Source of the DNA: Flavobacterium sp.
GTDB lineage: Bacteria > Bacteroidota > Bacteroidia > Flavobacteriales > Flavobacteriaceae
Direction of reading: 5' to 3'
Length of the DNA: 64,000 nt
Assembly (NCBI GenBank): GCA_012837155.1
Contig: CP051546.1
Coordinates: 1,777,075 to 1,841,074 of the forward strand
Shown here: positions 45,317 to 55,237 of the stretch, piece by piece
Numbering within the stretch: position 1 is the first letter of the stretch
How the letters are laid out: each line of letters opens with the position of its first letter
Translations under genes and position numbers: made by a program
The notes under the pieces: model-generated
Database searches by the model: none
Seen by the model: the letters and a program-made list of their open reading frames with translations, nothing else
Told to the model about the DNA's origin: nothing

Positions 45317-46449
45317 TTCAATTCTGCCAAAGTTTCTTTCAAAGCAATGATAAATGCATCAATAGCTTCGGTTGTCACGGTCAAAGGAGGTAAAATTCTT
45401 AACAAGTTTTTATTGTTGGCTCCACCCGTAAAAATATGTTTTTCAATAATCATTTTTTTTCTTAAGGTACTCACATCGAAATCAAATTCAACGCCCAGCA
45501 TCAACCCTCTTCCTTTGACTTTGATAATTTCAGGAATCCCTTTGATGGCTTCGAAAAAATATTCCGAAACCTTGTTGGCGTTTTCTATAAGTTTCTCTTT
45601 TTCAATAATCTCTAATACTGAAATAGCTGCGGCACAAGCCAAATGGCTACCTCCAAACGTAGTTCCTAATAAGCCGTAACTTGCTTTGAATTTTGGTGCA
45701 ATCAAAACGCCTCCGATTGGAAAACCGTTCCCCATTCCTTTGGCGGTAGTGACAATATCAGGGGTGATTCCGTGATGTTGAAAAGCGAAAAACTTTCCGC
45801 TTCGTCCGTAACCCGATTGTACTTCGTCTAAAATTAGGATTACTTCATTGTTATGACAAACTTTTTCTAAAGCCTGGAAAAATTCGGTTGTTCCTTGATC
45901 TAAACCTCCAACGCCTTGGATGGGTTCGATGATTACAGCACAAACATCTCCTTTTTTTAATTCATTTTCTACCAGTTCAATTTCATTTAAAGGTAAAAAA
46001 GTAACCACTTGCTGCGCGTTTAATGGCGCTACAATTTTTTTGTTATCCGTAACTGCAACAGCTGCCGAAGTTCGACCGTGAAACGAATTGTCGAAAGCAA
46101 TTACTCTTGATTTGTTCGTGTGAAAAGAAGCCAGTTTCAAAGCATTTTCATTGGCTTCAGCCCCAGAACTGCAAAGGAATAAGTCGAAATTAGTTAGACT
46201 AGAAGCTTTTCCTAATTTTTCGGCCAGCTCTACTTGTAAAGGATTCTGAATGGCATTCGAGTAAAAACTCAAATTTTTCAATTGTTCTGTCACTTTGTCT
46301 ACATATTCAGGATGGCTGTGACCAATAGAAATTACTCCGTGACCAGAGTATAAATCTAAATATTCGATTCCTTTGTCGTCTGTAATCGTGCAATCTACTG
46401 CTTTTACAGGAGTTATAGGATATAGTGGGTAAACGTCAAATAAGTTCAT
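45313..46449 (-). CDS. argD: Acetylornithine/succinylornithine aminotransferase
   Basis: 378 residues, intact, class III PLP aminotransferase. SSGAEANENALKLA (about 88), FHGRTSAAVAV, ILDEVQSGYGRSGKFFA and the PLP lysine in TTAKGMGNGFPIGG (about 236) are clear. It converts the acylated glutamate semialdehyde to acylornithine. The upstream spacer to argC contains GC-rich hairpins. Confidence 0.95.
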   Translation of the reverse strand: MNLFDVYPLYPITPVKAVDCTITDDKGIEYLDLYSGHGVISIGHSHPEYVDKVTEQLKNLSFYSNAIQNPLQVELAEKLGKASSLTNFDLFLCSSGAEANENALKLASFHTNKSRVIAFDNSFHGRTSAAVAVTDNKKIVAPLNAQQVVTFLPLNEIELVENELKKGDVCAVIIEPIQGVGGLDQGTTEFFQALEKVCHNNEVILILDEVQSGYGRSGKFFAFQHHGITPDIVTTAKGMGNGFPIGGVLIAPKFKASYGLLGTTFGGSHLACAAAISVLEIIEKEKLIENANKVSEYFFEAIKGIPEIIKVKGRGLMLGVEFDFDVSTLRKKMIIEKHIFTGGANNKNLLRILPPLTVTTEAIDAFIIALKETLAELK

Positions 46450-46457
46450 TTTTTTTC

Positions 46458-46568
46458 TCCCCCTAACCCCCTCTGAAAAAGGGGGAATAAAACGTACAAC
46501 GAGGGGAATTGCTTTTATATGTTCATAATTATTTATTAGTTGCTCAATTCCCTCCCCTTCGGGGAGGG
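46458..46568. repeat. Two GC-rich hairpins between argC and argD
   Basis: CCCCCTAACCCCCT...AAAGGGGG (46458-46485) and CCCTCCCCTTCGGGGAGGG (46550-46568). These resemble the REP-like CCCTCCCC/GGGGAGGG repeats I know from Bacteroidota intergenic DNA. They stand out strongly against the AT-rich background. Confidence 0.75.
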
Positions 46569-46580
46569 TTGGGGATGGGA

Positions 46581-47558
46581 TTAAAATCCGCTTGGTTTCA
46601 AATGCAATCCTGTGCTTTCGTCTAAACCAAACATTAGATTCATATTCTGAATCGCTTGACCTGAAGCTCCTTTTACTAAATTATCGATTACCGAAGTAAT
46701 CAAAATCCGGTTTCCTTTTTTTCATTAAACTAATAATGCATTTGTTCGTTTGAACCACTTGTTTCATATTGATGTAAGTTGTGGTAACGGTTACGAATGG
46801 TTGGTCTGCATAAAATGCTTCATATTTCGCTACCAAACCTTCTAAATTTTCTTCTACCTTGGTGTATAAAGTGGCAAAAATTCCTCTGGTAAAATCGCCT
46901 CTGTTGGGAACAAAAATCAATTCTTTGCTATAATTCGCTTGTAGCTGATTACGCTTTGGTTGATTTCGCCCAAATGTTGATGGTTAAAAGCTTTGTAATG
47001 CGACATATTGTTGTTTCTCCAACTAAAATGTGAGGTGTCAGACAGGCTCACACCAGCACCTGTACTTCCTGTGGTAGCGTTGATATGCACGTCATCATTC
47101 AGTAATCCGTGAGAAGCTAATGGCAATAAAGCCAATTGAATGGCTGTTGCAAAGCAGCCCGGATTAGCTATAAATTGAGCGTTTTTAATGTTGGCTTTGT
47201 TCAATTCTGGTAAGCCATAAACAAAAGATTTTCCGTCGAAATGGTTGTCTTTTGTCAATCTGAAATCATTTCCTAAATCGATGATTTTGGTTTGACTTGA
47301 AAACTGATTTTGTTCCAAAAAGGATATTGATTTTCCGTGACCTAAACACAAGAAAACTGCATCTACATTGGGATTGATAGTGTCGGTAAAGTTCATTTCG
47401 ATATCGCCCATCAAATCGTGGTGTGCAATGGATAGTGGTTTTCCCGCATTGGTCGTGCTGTACACAAAATCTAATTTTGCGTTGGGGTGAAACATTAGAA
47501 TTCTAATTAATTCTCCCGCAGTGTAACCTGAACCGCCAATTATACCTATTGAAATCAT
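46581..47558 (-). CDS. argC: N-acetyl-gamma-glutamyl-phosphate reductase, with two apparent frameshifts
   Basis: ATG 47558 starts [21 protein letters not shown] with the NAD(P) glycine loop. The catalytic Cys is in [14 protein letters not shown] (about 134). A one-base loss near 46940-46946 and an extra A in the run near 46718-46724 split the rest. Corrected, it reads [24 protein letters not shown]... and [32 protein letters not shown] to the stop at 46581, about 325 residues. The HK/RG product-binding motifs survive. Confidence 0.92.
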
Positions 47559-47639
47559 AATCTTTTATTTTTTTAAACCCTTTTTTGTTGTGACAGACTA
47601 GACAGTTTTTTGAAAGTTGTCCAGTTTGTTAGAGTGCTT

Positions 47640-47733
47640 GAGGGATAGAAGCGGCATCCTTTTGTGAAGCGATAGCGGAACAAAAGATACAGCGGATAGC
47701 CCGACCCGTAGTTTTTACGGAGGGTCACGCCCT
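47640..47733 (-). repeat. Dispersed repeat between argG and argC
   Basis: GAGGGATAGAAGCGGCATCCTTTT...AGATACAGCGGATAGCCCGACCC, followed by a small CCGTAGTTTTTACGG hairpin. Related to the shorter copy at 39280. Similar sequences are frequent in Flavobacterium genomes. Confidence 0.75.
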
Positions 47734-47750
47734 AACGAAAACTAAATTAT

Positions 47751-48944
47751 TTATTCGTAAATTTCCTTATTTACTGATGAGAAAATGTTTTGAGCATTTC
47801 CTAAAATTTTGATAAATCCTTTGGCATCGTCGGATGTCCAAGCGTTGTTCATTTCTCCATATTGTCCGAAACCAGTATTCATTAAATCATTATCCGACTC
47901 GATTCCGTCTAATGAAAAATGGTAAGGTTTCAAAGAAATAGTTACCGTTCCATTTACGGTTTTTTGAGTATCTTCAAGGAAAGTTTCGATGTTACGCATT
48001 ATAGGGTCTAAAAATTGCCCTTCGTGAAACAACATTCCGTACCAGTTTCCGAGTTGTTCTTTCCAATATTGTTGCCATTTTCCAAGAGTATGCTTTTCTA
48101 ATAAATGGTGTGCTTTGATGATAATAATTGGAGCAGCGGCTTCAAAACCAACTCTTCCTTTGATTCCGATTATGGTGTCTCCCACGTGAATATCTCTACC
48201 AATGGCGTAGGCACTGGCTAGTTTTTCAAGAGTTACAATATTGTTCGAGGGCTTGTCTTTTTTACCATTTACGGCAACTAATTCGCCTTTGAAGAATTCT
48301 AAAGTTACTTTTTCTTCGCCTTCTTTTGTTAATTGTGAAGGATAGGCTTCGCTAGGCAACGGCAGATTTGAAGAAAGTGTTTCTTTTCCTCCAACGCTTG
48401 TTCCCCATAATCCTTTGTTGATTGAATATTGTGCTTTTTCCCAAGAATAATGCACTCCGTTTTTGGCTAAATAATCGACTTCTTCTTGACGAGATAATTT
48501 CAGATCACGAATAGGAGTGATGATTTCGATTTCGGGGGCGATGGTTTGGAAAATTAAATCGAAACGAATTTGGTCATTTCCAGCGCCTGTACTTCCGTGA
48601 GCGATGGCGGTGGCACCAACAGATTTGGCATATTTGATAGCTTCAATAGCCTGAAAAACACGTTCGGCACTTACAGATAAAGGATAGGTATTGTTTTTTA
48701 ACACATTTCCATAAATCAAATATTTGATGGCTTTGTTGTAATATTTATCTAAAATGGTAAGGTTAGCGTGTTTGGCGCTTCCTAGTTCATACGCTCTGTC
48801 TTCGATGGCTTTTAATTCGGCATCATCGAATCCGCCCGTATTTATAAGCACGGTATGTACTTCGTATCCTTTTTCGTTTTTTAAATATTTTAAGCAATAA
48901 GAGGTATCTAATCCTCCGCTGTATGCTAATACTACTTTTTTCAT
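47751..48944 (-). CDS. argG: Argininosuccinate synthase
   Basis: 397 residues, intact. AYSGGLDTSYCL (residues 6-17) is the ATP pyrophosphatase loop, and GSTGAGNDQIRFD (about 114) and NKGLWGTSVGG are ArgG signatures. It couples citrulline and aspartate with ATP. Second gene of the operon after the GNAT gene; its spacer to argC contains a dispersed repeat. Confidence 0.96.
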   Translation of the reverse strand: MKKVVLAYSGGLDTSYCLKYLKNEKGYEVHTVLINTGGFDDAELKAIEDRAYELGSAKHANLTILDKYYNKAIKYLIYGNVLKNNTYPLSVSAERVFQAIEAIKYAKSVGATAIAHGSTGAGNDQIRFDLIFQTIAPEIEIITPIRDLKLSRQEEVDYLAKNGVHYSWEKAQYSINKGLWGTSVGGKETLSSNLPLPSEAYPSQLTKEGEEKVTLEFFKGELVAVNGKKDKPSNNIVTLEKLASAYAIGRDIHVGDTIIGIKGRVGFEAAAPIIIIKAHHLLEKHTLGKWQQYWKEQLGNWYGMLFHEGQFLDPIMRNIETFLEDTQKTVNGTVTISLKPYHFSLDGIESDNDLMNTGFGQYGEMNNAWTSDDAKGFIKILGNAQNIFSSVNKEIYE

Positions 48945-49026
48945 TTTTTTGAGCTTTGAGCTAATAGCTTTTGGCTGTTAGCTTTGTTATTATTTATTTT
49001 TAGAGGCAAAAATGCCCATAGTATCA

Positions 49027-49644
49027 TTATTTTTTCAAGAAAAGCGCTTGTTTTATTTCTTTTAATCTGTTCCAAATTCGGACATTAAAAGGATGTTTTG
49101 GTGGGTCTTTGGGTTTTTCTGCAGGGTCATAAAGCATTCCTGTACAGAGACACATTTTGTTGTCTTTGCTCTTCAAAATTTCAAAATTAGTGCAGGTTTT
49201 GCATCCATCCCAAAAACTTGGATCCGTAGTTAACTCAGAGAAAGGAACAGGTTTGTATCCTAAATCTGAATTGATTTTCATTACCGCCAAACCAGTAGTG
49301 ATTCCGAATACTTTTGCATTAGGATATTTTTGTAAAGAGTAATCAAAAACAAATGTTTTTATTTTTTTAGCCAAGCCGTGATTCCTGTAATCGGGATGCA
49401 CAATTAATCCAGAATGGGCAACAAATTTACCGTGTTGCCAACTTTCGATATAGCAGAAACCAGCAAATTTATTGTCGATTAAGGCAATAACTGCATCTTT
49501 TTGTTCCATCTTTTTTCGGATATATTCAGGGGTTCTTTTGGCAATTCCAGTCCCTCTTAATTGAGCTGAAGTTTCAATGGTTTCGCATATTTCTTGCGCA
49601 TATTTATAATGTTCTTCCTGAGTTATAACGATAGAGGTATTCAT
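49027..49644 (-). CDS. GNAT acetyltransferase heading the arginine operon (candidate N-acylglutamate synthase)
   Basis: 205 residues. GLIVHPDYRNHGLAKKIKTFVFDY (about 77-100) is the acetyl-CoA binding motif. The C-terminal extension is Cys-rich (GCKTCTNFE, KMCLCTGML) and matches the GNAT protein commonly found next to argG in Bacteroidota. No classical argA or argJ is present in this otherwise complete cluster, so it is a good candidate for the first step, N-acylation of glutamate. That role is inferred from position, not shown by sequence alone. Confidence 0.85.
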   Translation of the reverse strand: MNTSIVITQEEHYKYAQEICETIETSAQLRGTGIAKRTPEYIRKKMEQKDAVIALIDNKFAGFCYIESWQHGKFVAHSGLIVHPDYRNHGLAKKIKTFVFDYSLQKYPNAKVFGITTGLAVMKINSDLGYKPVPFSELTTDPSFWDGCKTCTNFEILKSKDNKMCLCTGMLYDPAEKPKDPPKHPFNVRIWNRLKEIKQALFLKK

Positions 49645-49942
49645 TTCAAAAATTGAATTTTGGGTTAAAAAAAATACGATTTATAAGAGGTATAAAATCA
49701 TTGCAATTCTTCATCGTGATAAAAATTAGGGCATAGACTGCGATGCAGAAAATGGTGTTATTTTCAGGATGTGAAAATCCAATGGATGGTTGTAATGATT
49801 TCAAAATGATAAAAATGAAAAATGAATAAAAATAAGAAAACACCTTTTTGGAGACTATAGTTATAGCATCCGTACTTCGGGAGAAGTCGTAGGTCTGTTT
49901 TTTCCGTGATGCAGTAGTGATATGTATACTTGTTTTATTCAT
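49645..49942 (-). promoter_or_regulatory. Possible structured leader of the arginine operon
   Basis: Between the GNAT gene and its upstream neighbour, the minus strand has a short frame starting at 49942 (MNKTSIHITTASRKKQTYDF) and nested pairings: GCATC-CG with CGGATGC, and inside it ACTTC-TCCC-GAAGT. This could be a leader with a small peptide and an RNA structure. No clear terminator/antiterminator pair was resolved. Confidence 0.3.
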
Positions 49943-50021
49943 CGAGGCAAATTTACAATTAATAAATTAAAGAAAAATGATTTTTTTGTAACAAAACAAA
50001 AAATAATTGTTGGTTTTATTC

Positions 50022-50052
50022 AAAAAAAAACTCCTTAAAAAATTAAGGAGGA
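50022..50052 (-). terminator. Terminator of the 50069 lipoprotein gene
   Basis: CTCCTTAA paired with TTAAGGAG and followed, on the minus strand, by a T run. 17 bases after the stop. Confidence 0.8.
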
Positions 50053-50068
50053 ATTAAAAAGGAATTCT

Positions 50069-51250
50069 TTAGTTTCTGAATTTATTTCGAACAATAAGGT
50101 CTTTTATTTTTATTTTCAAATTTTCGCCTGTGTCGTAAACCATTTGCTCATTAGTAGGAAAGAGAACGGGCTTTTTGTCAAAATAAGAATAATAATTATC
50201 GTCTGCGGCGCGCCTGTCTCCTTTGTAATTTGAATAAATATTTTCGAAAACAAACTCGCTGCTCAAGGGGAATGATTGTAATAGTTGATTGGTTTTTAGG
50301 TCAATATAATCTACTCTTGCTGTGATTTGACATGATTTGAATTGTCTAAATTCATTAATTCTTATGGTAATACTTTGTAGGTTATCAACCAGTATTGCTT
50401 TTCCGTCTTTATCTAGCACTTCTTTTTTGTTGGCATCCAGGAGTTTTTTTTGTCCCTCTTTTATTTGCTTTTCTTTTATAAATTCTTTTTCCTTTATTTG
50501 CTCTGGGGAGATGTAGATTTCTCTAAAATTAATCATCATCTCGTAATCATAATTCACACCTTTTTGCTTGTTGTTATGATAAACAGTCCAAATATCGTTC
50601 AATCCATAGGTGCTAAAATCTAACAAATCATATTGAAGACGCGTTGGAATAATCATGTTGGTTTCATTTTTAGTAGCAACAATTACATAATCGATGCCTT
50701 TTAAATGCGATTCATTTATTAAATCTACAACATTTTTGTAATTGGGATTGATTTGATTTAAATAATTCAAATCATCGAATGCTTTGCGAGAATTCATCTT
50801 GTCAGCGGTTTTTATCAATGCTTTTGCATTGGCATATAAATAAGCAGACAAGTTGTTTTTGCTGGAAATAATCTTGTTATTGTAATTATCAAAAGGAAAA
50901 ATTGCATTTCTGCCTTCGTTTAATAATTTTAAAGGGAGTAAGGGTTTTATTCTTTCCTGCCGATTGTTTAATTGTAAGTAGGTGTTGTAAATTTTTTCAA
51001 GATTTGCAGGATTGGGATCGTTTTCTAAAAGATTGATCGAATTCAAATCGCGCTCTTTGGCTTTGGCAAAAGCTTCTTCGAGTAAATAGACATAATCTTG
51101 ATTTCCTTTTTTGTCTTTACTAGATCGCAAATTAGACAGCGCATTGGTAATGGCTTCATCATAATTTCCAGAAGTTAATAAACTCCGAGTGCGTTTTACA
51201 CCACAAGATGTTATAAGGATAAAGGCTAAGATAAAGGCAATTTTTTTCAT
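50069..51250 (-). CDS. Lipoprotein of unknown function
   Basis: 393 residues. Lipobox ILITSCGVKR predicts an envelope lipoprotein. Residues 25-180 look helical and TPR-like (SGNYDEAITNALSNLRSSKD, LLEEAFAKAKERDLNS, NPANLEKIYNTYLQLNNRQE). The second half is rich in beta strands with a polar Lys-rich insert near 255-285. I recall similar proteins in flavobacteria without a known function. It is a single gene with its own terminator. Confidence 0.78.
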   Translation of the reverse strand: MKKIAFILAFILITSCGVKRTRSLLTSGNYDEAITNALSNLRSSKDKKGNQDYVYLLEEAFAKAKERDLNSINLLENDPNPANLEKIYNTYLQLNNRQERIKPLLPLKLLNEGRNAIFPFDNYNNKIISSKNNLSAYLYANAKALIKTADKMNSRKAFDDLNYLNQINPNYKNVVDLINESHLKGIDYVIVATKNETNMIIPTRLQYDLLDFSTYGLNDIWTVYHNNKQKGVNYDYEMMINFREIYISPEQIKEKEFIKEKQIKEGQKKLLDANKKEVLDKDGKAILVDNLQSITIRINEFRQFKSCQITARVDYIDLKTNQLLQSFPLSSEFVFENIYSNYKGDRRAADDNYYSYFDKKPVLFPTNEQMVYDTGENLKIKIKDLIVRNKFRN

Positions 51251-51345
51251 GCTAGAAATGTTTTTGCAAACTTAATTTAATTTTTAGACGGATGAAACCG
51301 TTCTTAGGAATGATTTTTACTTTTTTTGCAGCCAACAATGATGCC

Positions 51346-51373
51346 AAAAAAAATCCGACTTTTAGTCGGATTA
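51346..51373 (-). terminator. Terminator of the fumarylacetoacetase gene
   Basis: AATCCGACT paired with AGTCGGATT, with a T run on the minus strand, just downstream of the stop at 51388. Confidence 0.85.
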
Positions 51374-51387
51374 GAAAGAGTATCAAT

Positions 51388-52675
51388 TTATTTTCTCACA
51401 AAAGGGGGAAGTAGTTTACTTGCAACTTCGCCAAAACCTATCCTAACGCCGTTGTTTTTGCAAAAGCCTTTTAAGCTAACAGTATCTCCGTCGTTTATAA
51501 ATTTTCGTTGGGTACCATCATTGAGTTTAATTGGGTTTTGTCCTCCCCAGGTCAATTCGAGCATGGAACCAAAACTGTCCGGAGTTGGCCCTGAAATGGT
51601 GCCTGACCCCATCATATCGCCTGAATTAACCCGACAGCCATTTGATGTGTGTTGTGCCAATTGCTGGCTCATAGACCAATACATGTATTTAAAATTCGAT
51701 TTAGAAACAACAGTTTCGATGTTGTTTTCTGGCTTTATTGAGGCTTCTAAATGAATGTCAAAATTGTGTTTTCCTTTGAGTTGTAAATAAGGAAAAGGTG
51801 CTGGGTCTTGTTTTGGACCTTTGGTTCTAAAGGGTTCTAGGGCATCTATGGTAATAATCCAAGGCGAAATAGAAGTGGCAAAATTTTTTGATAAAAAAGG
51901 ACCAAGAGGATTCGATTCCCATTTTTGAAAATCTCTGGCGCTCCAATCATTCATTAAAACCATTCCGAAAATATAGTCTTCGGCTTCATTTATTGGGATA
52001 TTTTCGCCCATAAGATTGGCATCTGTGGTAATAAAAGCCGTTTCTAATTCGAAATCGACGAATCGCGAAGGACCAAAAACTGGAGTTGTTTCGCCACTAG
52101 GCAAAGTTTGTCCGAGCGGTCTGTGTACAGGAATTCCCGACGGAATAATTGTAGAACTTCTGCCATGGTACGCCATAGGAAAGTGAAACCAGTTGTTGGG
52201 TTGCGATGAATTTTGGGTATTATTGGCTATTTTTTCAACATTGGTCATGTGCTCTTTGTTGGAATAAAAGTCGGTATAATCTCCAATTAAAACGGGTAAT
52301 TGCATTTCTACATCATTTATATTGAAAATAACAATGTCACGATGTTTGATGTTTTCGCGTAATTCCGAATTTTTTTCATCAAAGATATCGGCAATACGAT
52401 TTCGAACTAATCGCCAAGTTTTTTTTCCATCCGAAATAAAATCGTTCAAGGTATCTTGCATAAACATATCATCGGTCAGTTCGATTCCGTCAAAGTAATT
52501 TAATTGTTGTAAAGCCCCTAAATCAATGGCAAAATTGCCAATCCGAGTTCCTACAGTTACTACATTTTCTTTGGTAAGGAAAAACCCCAAAAGGAATGTT
52601 TTGAATAGGAAAATCACTGTCTGAGGGTACTTCTAACCAGGACTTTCTACTTATATTGTTAGCTGTAATAGGCAT
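51388..52675 (-). CDS. fahA: Fumarylacetoacetase, with an apparent frameshift
   Basis: Last step of tyrosine breakdown, giving fumarate and acetoacetate. ATG 52675 starts MPITANNISRKSWLEVPSDSDFP. An extra T in the run near 52588-52592 breaks the frame at FGVF, which resumes LTKENVVTVGTRIG. The catalytic region includes DYTDFYSNKEHMTNV (about 125), AYHGRSSTIIPSG (about 150) and the metal site in FELETAF and NDWSARDFQKWE. Total about 428 residues. Convergent with nothing; divergent from glyA. Confidence 0.92.
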
Positions 52676-52750
52676 AATATTGTTAATTATTTTGTTGAGA
52701 AATACTCATCAAATATATCATAATCTAACTATTTACCAAACGTTTTTTTG

Positions 52751-52758
52751 TATTTTTG
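52751..52758 (+). promoter_or_regulatory. -7 box (TATTTTTG) of glyA
   Basis: It matches TAnnTTTG and lies 25 bases before the chosen ATG at 52784. It overlaps the alternative upstream start at 52748, which it therefore argues against. Confidence 0.6.
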
Positions 52759-52783
52759 CAGCGAAATAATTAAAATCAAAGAA

Positions 52784-54058
52784 ATGCAACGCGACGAACA
52801 AATTTTTGACCTTATCTTAGAGGAACAAGACAGACAAATTCACGGATTAGAGCTTATCGCTTCGGAGAATTTTGTGAGTGATGAAGTAATGGAGGCTGCT
52901 GGTTCCTGCTTGACTAATAAATATGCCGAGGGTTATCCAGGCAAAAGATACTATGGAGGTTGCGAAGTAGTTGATATTATTGAACAAATTGCTATTGATA
53001 GAGCCAAAGAATTATTTGGAGCTGAATACGCAAATGTGCAACCTCACTCAGGTTCACAAGCTAATACTGCGGTTTATCATGCTTGTTTACAGCCAGGAGA
53101 TACTATTTTAGGTTTCGATTTATCTCACGGAGGGCATTTAACTCATGGTTCTCCCGTAAATTTTTCAGGACGTTTGTACAAACCTGTTTTTTATGGGGTA
53201 GACAAAGAGACTGGTCGATTAGATTATGATAAAATTCAAGAAATTGCTACAAAAGAAAAGCCAAAATTGATTATTGCGGGAGCTTCGGCTTATTCTCGTG
53301 ATATGGATTTTGAGCGTTTTAGAGTGATTGCGGATAGTGTTGGTGCCATTTTATTTGCTGATATTTCGCATCCTGCGGGCTTAATTGCAAAAGGATTATT
53401 GAATGACCCCATTCCGCATTGTCATATTGTTTCTACTACCACACACAAAACCTTGCGTGGTCCTAGAGGGGGATTAATTTTGATGGGGAAAGATTTCCCG
53501 AATCCAATGGGTTTGACTACGCCAAAAGGCGAAATCAGAATGATGTCTTCTTTGTTAGATTTAGCCGTTTTTCCTGGAAATCAAGGCGGTCCTTTGATGC
53601 ATATTATTGCTGCAAAAGCAGTTGCTTTTGGCGAAGCTCTAACCGATGAATTTTTTAGATACGCTTTGCAATTGCAAAAAAATGCCAATGCAATGGCGGA
53701 TGCTTTTGTAAAAAGAGGCTACGATATTATTTCCGGAGGAACAGACAATCACATGATGTTGATTGATTTAAGAAACAAAAATATTTCAGGGAAAGAGGCC
53801 GAAAACGCATTAGTAAAAGCTGAAATTACTGTGAATAAAAACATGGTCCCTTTTGATGATAAATCGCCATTTGTGACTTCTGGAATTCGTGTGGGAACTC
53901 CTGCAATTACCACTCGTGGTCTTGTTGAGGAAGATATGGAAACTATTGTTGCTTTGATTGACAAAGTTTTAATGAACTACACTAACGAGGCAATAATCGA
54001 AGAAGTTGCTAATGAAGTGAACGAAATGATGAGCGAAAGAGCCATTTTTGTTTTCTAA
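52784..54058 (+). CDS. glyA: Serine hydroxymethyltransferase
   Basis: 424 residues from ATG 52784 ([18 protein letters not shown]). [34 protein letters not shown] and the PLP lysine in [14 protein letters not shown] (about 230) are all present. It converts serine and tetrahydrofolate to glycine and methylene-THF, the main one-carbon source, linked in function to gcvT at 7539. Intact, with its own promoter. Confidence 0.96.
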   Translation: MQRDEQIFDLILEEQDRQIHGLELIASENFVSDEVMEAAGSCLTNKYAEGYPGKRYYGGCEVVDIIEQIAIDRAKELFGAEYANVQPHSGSQANTAVYHACLQPGDTILGFDLSHGGHLTHGSPVNFSGRLYKPVFYGVDKETGRLDYDKIQEIATKEKPKLIIAGASAYSRDMDFERFRVIADSVGAILFADISHPAGLIAKGLLNDPIPHCHIVSTTTHKTLRGPRGGLILMGKDFPNPMGLTTPKGEIRMMSSLLDLAVFPGNQGGPLMHIIAAKAVAFGEALTDEFFRYALQLQKNANAMADAFVKRGYDIISGGTDNHMMLIDLRNKNISGKEAENALVKAEITVNKNMVPFDDKSPFVTSGIRVGTPAITTRGLVEEDMETIVALIDKVLMNYTNEAIIEEVANEVNEMMSERAIFVF

Positions 54059-54190
54059 TATTAAAAAAGTTTAAAAGTTTAAGGTTTAAAGTTTTGTGTT
54101 TACCGAAGGGTGAAGCAAATGCTTTAAACCTTATTTTTTTAGTTTTGCCCAGTTTTAAACAAGAATCTATACCAAAATTTATCTAAAATT

Positions 54191-54688
54191 ATGATTACAA
54201 TTTCACAAGCAACCATTAAGGATATTCCAGTAATTCAAGAAATTGTCTATAAAACTTGGCCTGTGGCTTATGGACAAATTTTATCTTCAGCCCAATTGGA
54301 TTATATGTTGGATTTGATTTATTCGGATGAAGCCTTGACAACTCAATTTCATAAAAAGGACCAATTGTTTTATTTAATTATTGAAGAAGAAGTTCCTTTG
54401 GGGTTAATTGGAATTGAGCATCATTATCAAAAGGAAGCCACCACCAAAATTCATAAAATCTATATTTTGCCAGAAACCCAAGGCAAAGGAATAGGAAAAG
54501 TGGCTATAGAAGCTATCGAAAAATTAGCTTTAGAAAACCATTCCACTTCGGTTTTGTTGAATGTAAATAGATTTAATAAAGCCTTGAATTTCTATGAAAA
54601 AATGGGCTTTAAAGTTGTGGAGGAAGTTAATATCGAAATCGGGAAGGGGTATTTAATGGAGGATTACGTGATGATTAAAGAGCTTTAA
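54191..54688 (+). CDS. GNAT family N-acetyltransferase
   Basis: 165 residues. IYILPETQGKGIGKVAIEAIEKLAL (about 95-119) is the acetyl-CoA loop (Q-x-x-G-x-G/A), and LNVNRFNKALNFYEKMGFKVVEE is motif B. It resembles the RimI/TDP-fucosamine-type group; substrate unknown. Convergent with the pentapeptide gene, with only 1 base between. Confidence 0.9.
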   Translation: MITISQATIKDIPVIQEIVYKTWPVAYGQILSSAQLDYMLDLIYSDEALTTQFHKKDQLFYLIIEEEVPLGLIGIEHHYQKEATTKIHKIYILPETQGKGIGKVAIEAIEKLALENHSTSVLLNVNRFNKALNFYEKMGFKVVEEVNIEIGKGYLMEDYVMIKEL

Positions 54689-55225
54689 TTTATTTTACTA
54701 TAATATCGTGTTTATAGAGCAATCCTTTTAGACCTTCTAATGAAAATAGGGCTTTTTTGATTTTGGTTTTCGTTGGATCAATCGTATAATTGTAGCTGGT
54801 TTTAAAATTAGCTTTGCTGGCATTGGCTTTGCCAAATTCAGATTTATATAAGTCACAATTATCAAAAACAACTTCGGTCAAGTCAGCACTCATAAAATCT
54901 ACGGCAACAATACTACAATCGGTAAACGTTGTTCCTTTAATTTTTAAGGTGTAGAATTTAGAAAAATCCAAAACACATTCCTTAAAATGAATTTCAAAGA
55001 TGAGTTTGTCACACATAGCAAAATTCACACCTGAAATTTTACAATTGTTAAAGAATACAGTTCTAAATGCTACATGATTGATTTTGGCACCACTAAAAAT
55101 ACAATCGTTAAAGGTACAATCGATAAAAACGACTCCGATAAAATTGCATTGCGAGAAATCGCAAGTATTGAAAGTGCAACCTTCAAATTCTTTTATAGGT
55201 ATAAGCGTTTAGGTCGCAAATAAAT

Positions 55226-55233
55226 TATCTTTG
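55226..55233 (+). promoter_or_regulatory. -7 box (TATCTTTG) of the type B transposase
   Basis: TAnnTTTG motif ending 4 bases before the ATG at 55238, the same arrangement as in the type A element, suggesting a leaderless transcript. Confidence 0.55.
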
Positions 55234-55237
55234 TCAA

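Noticed and set aside
49646-49942. 98-residue ORF upstream of the arginine operon as a protein gene
   Set aside because: It fills a leader region, has low-complexity hydrophobic content and overlaps predicted RNA structure; kept only as a possible leader.
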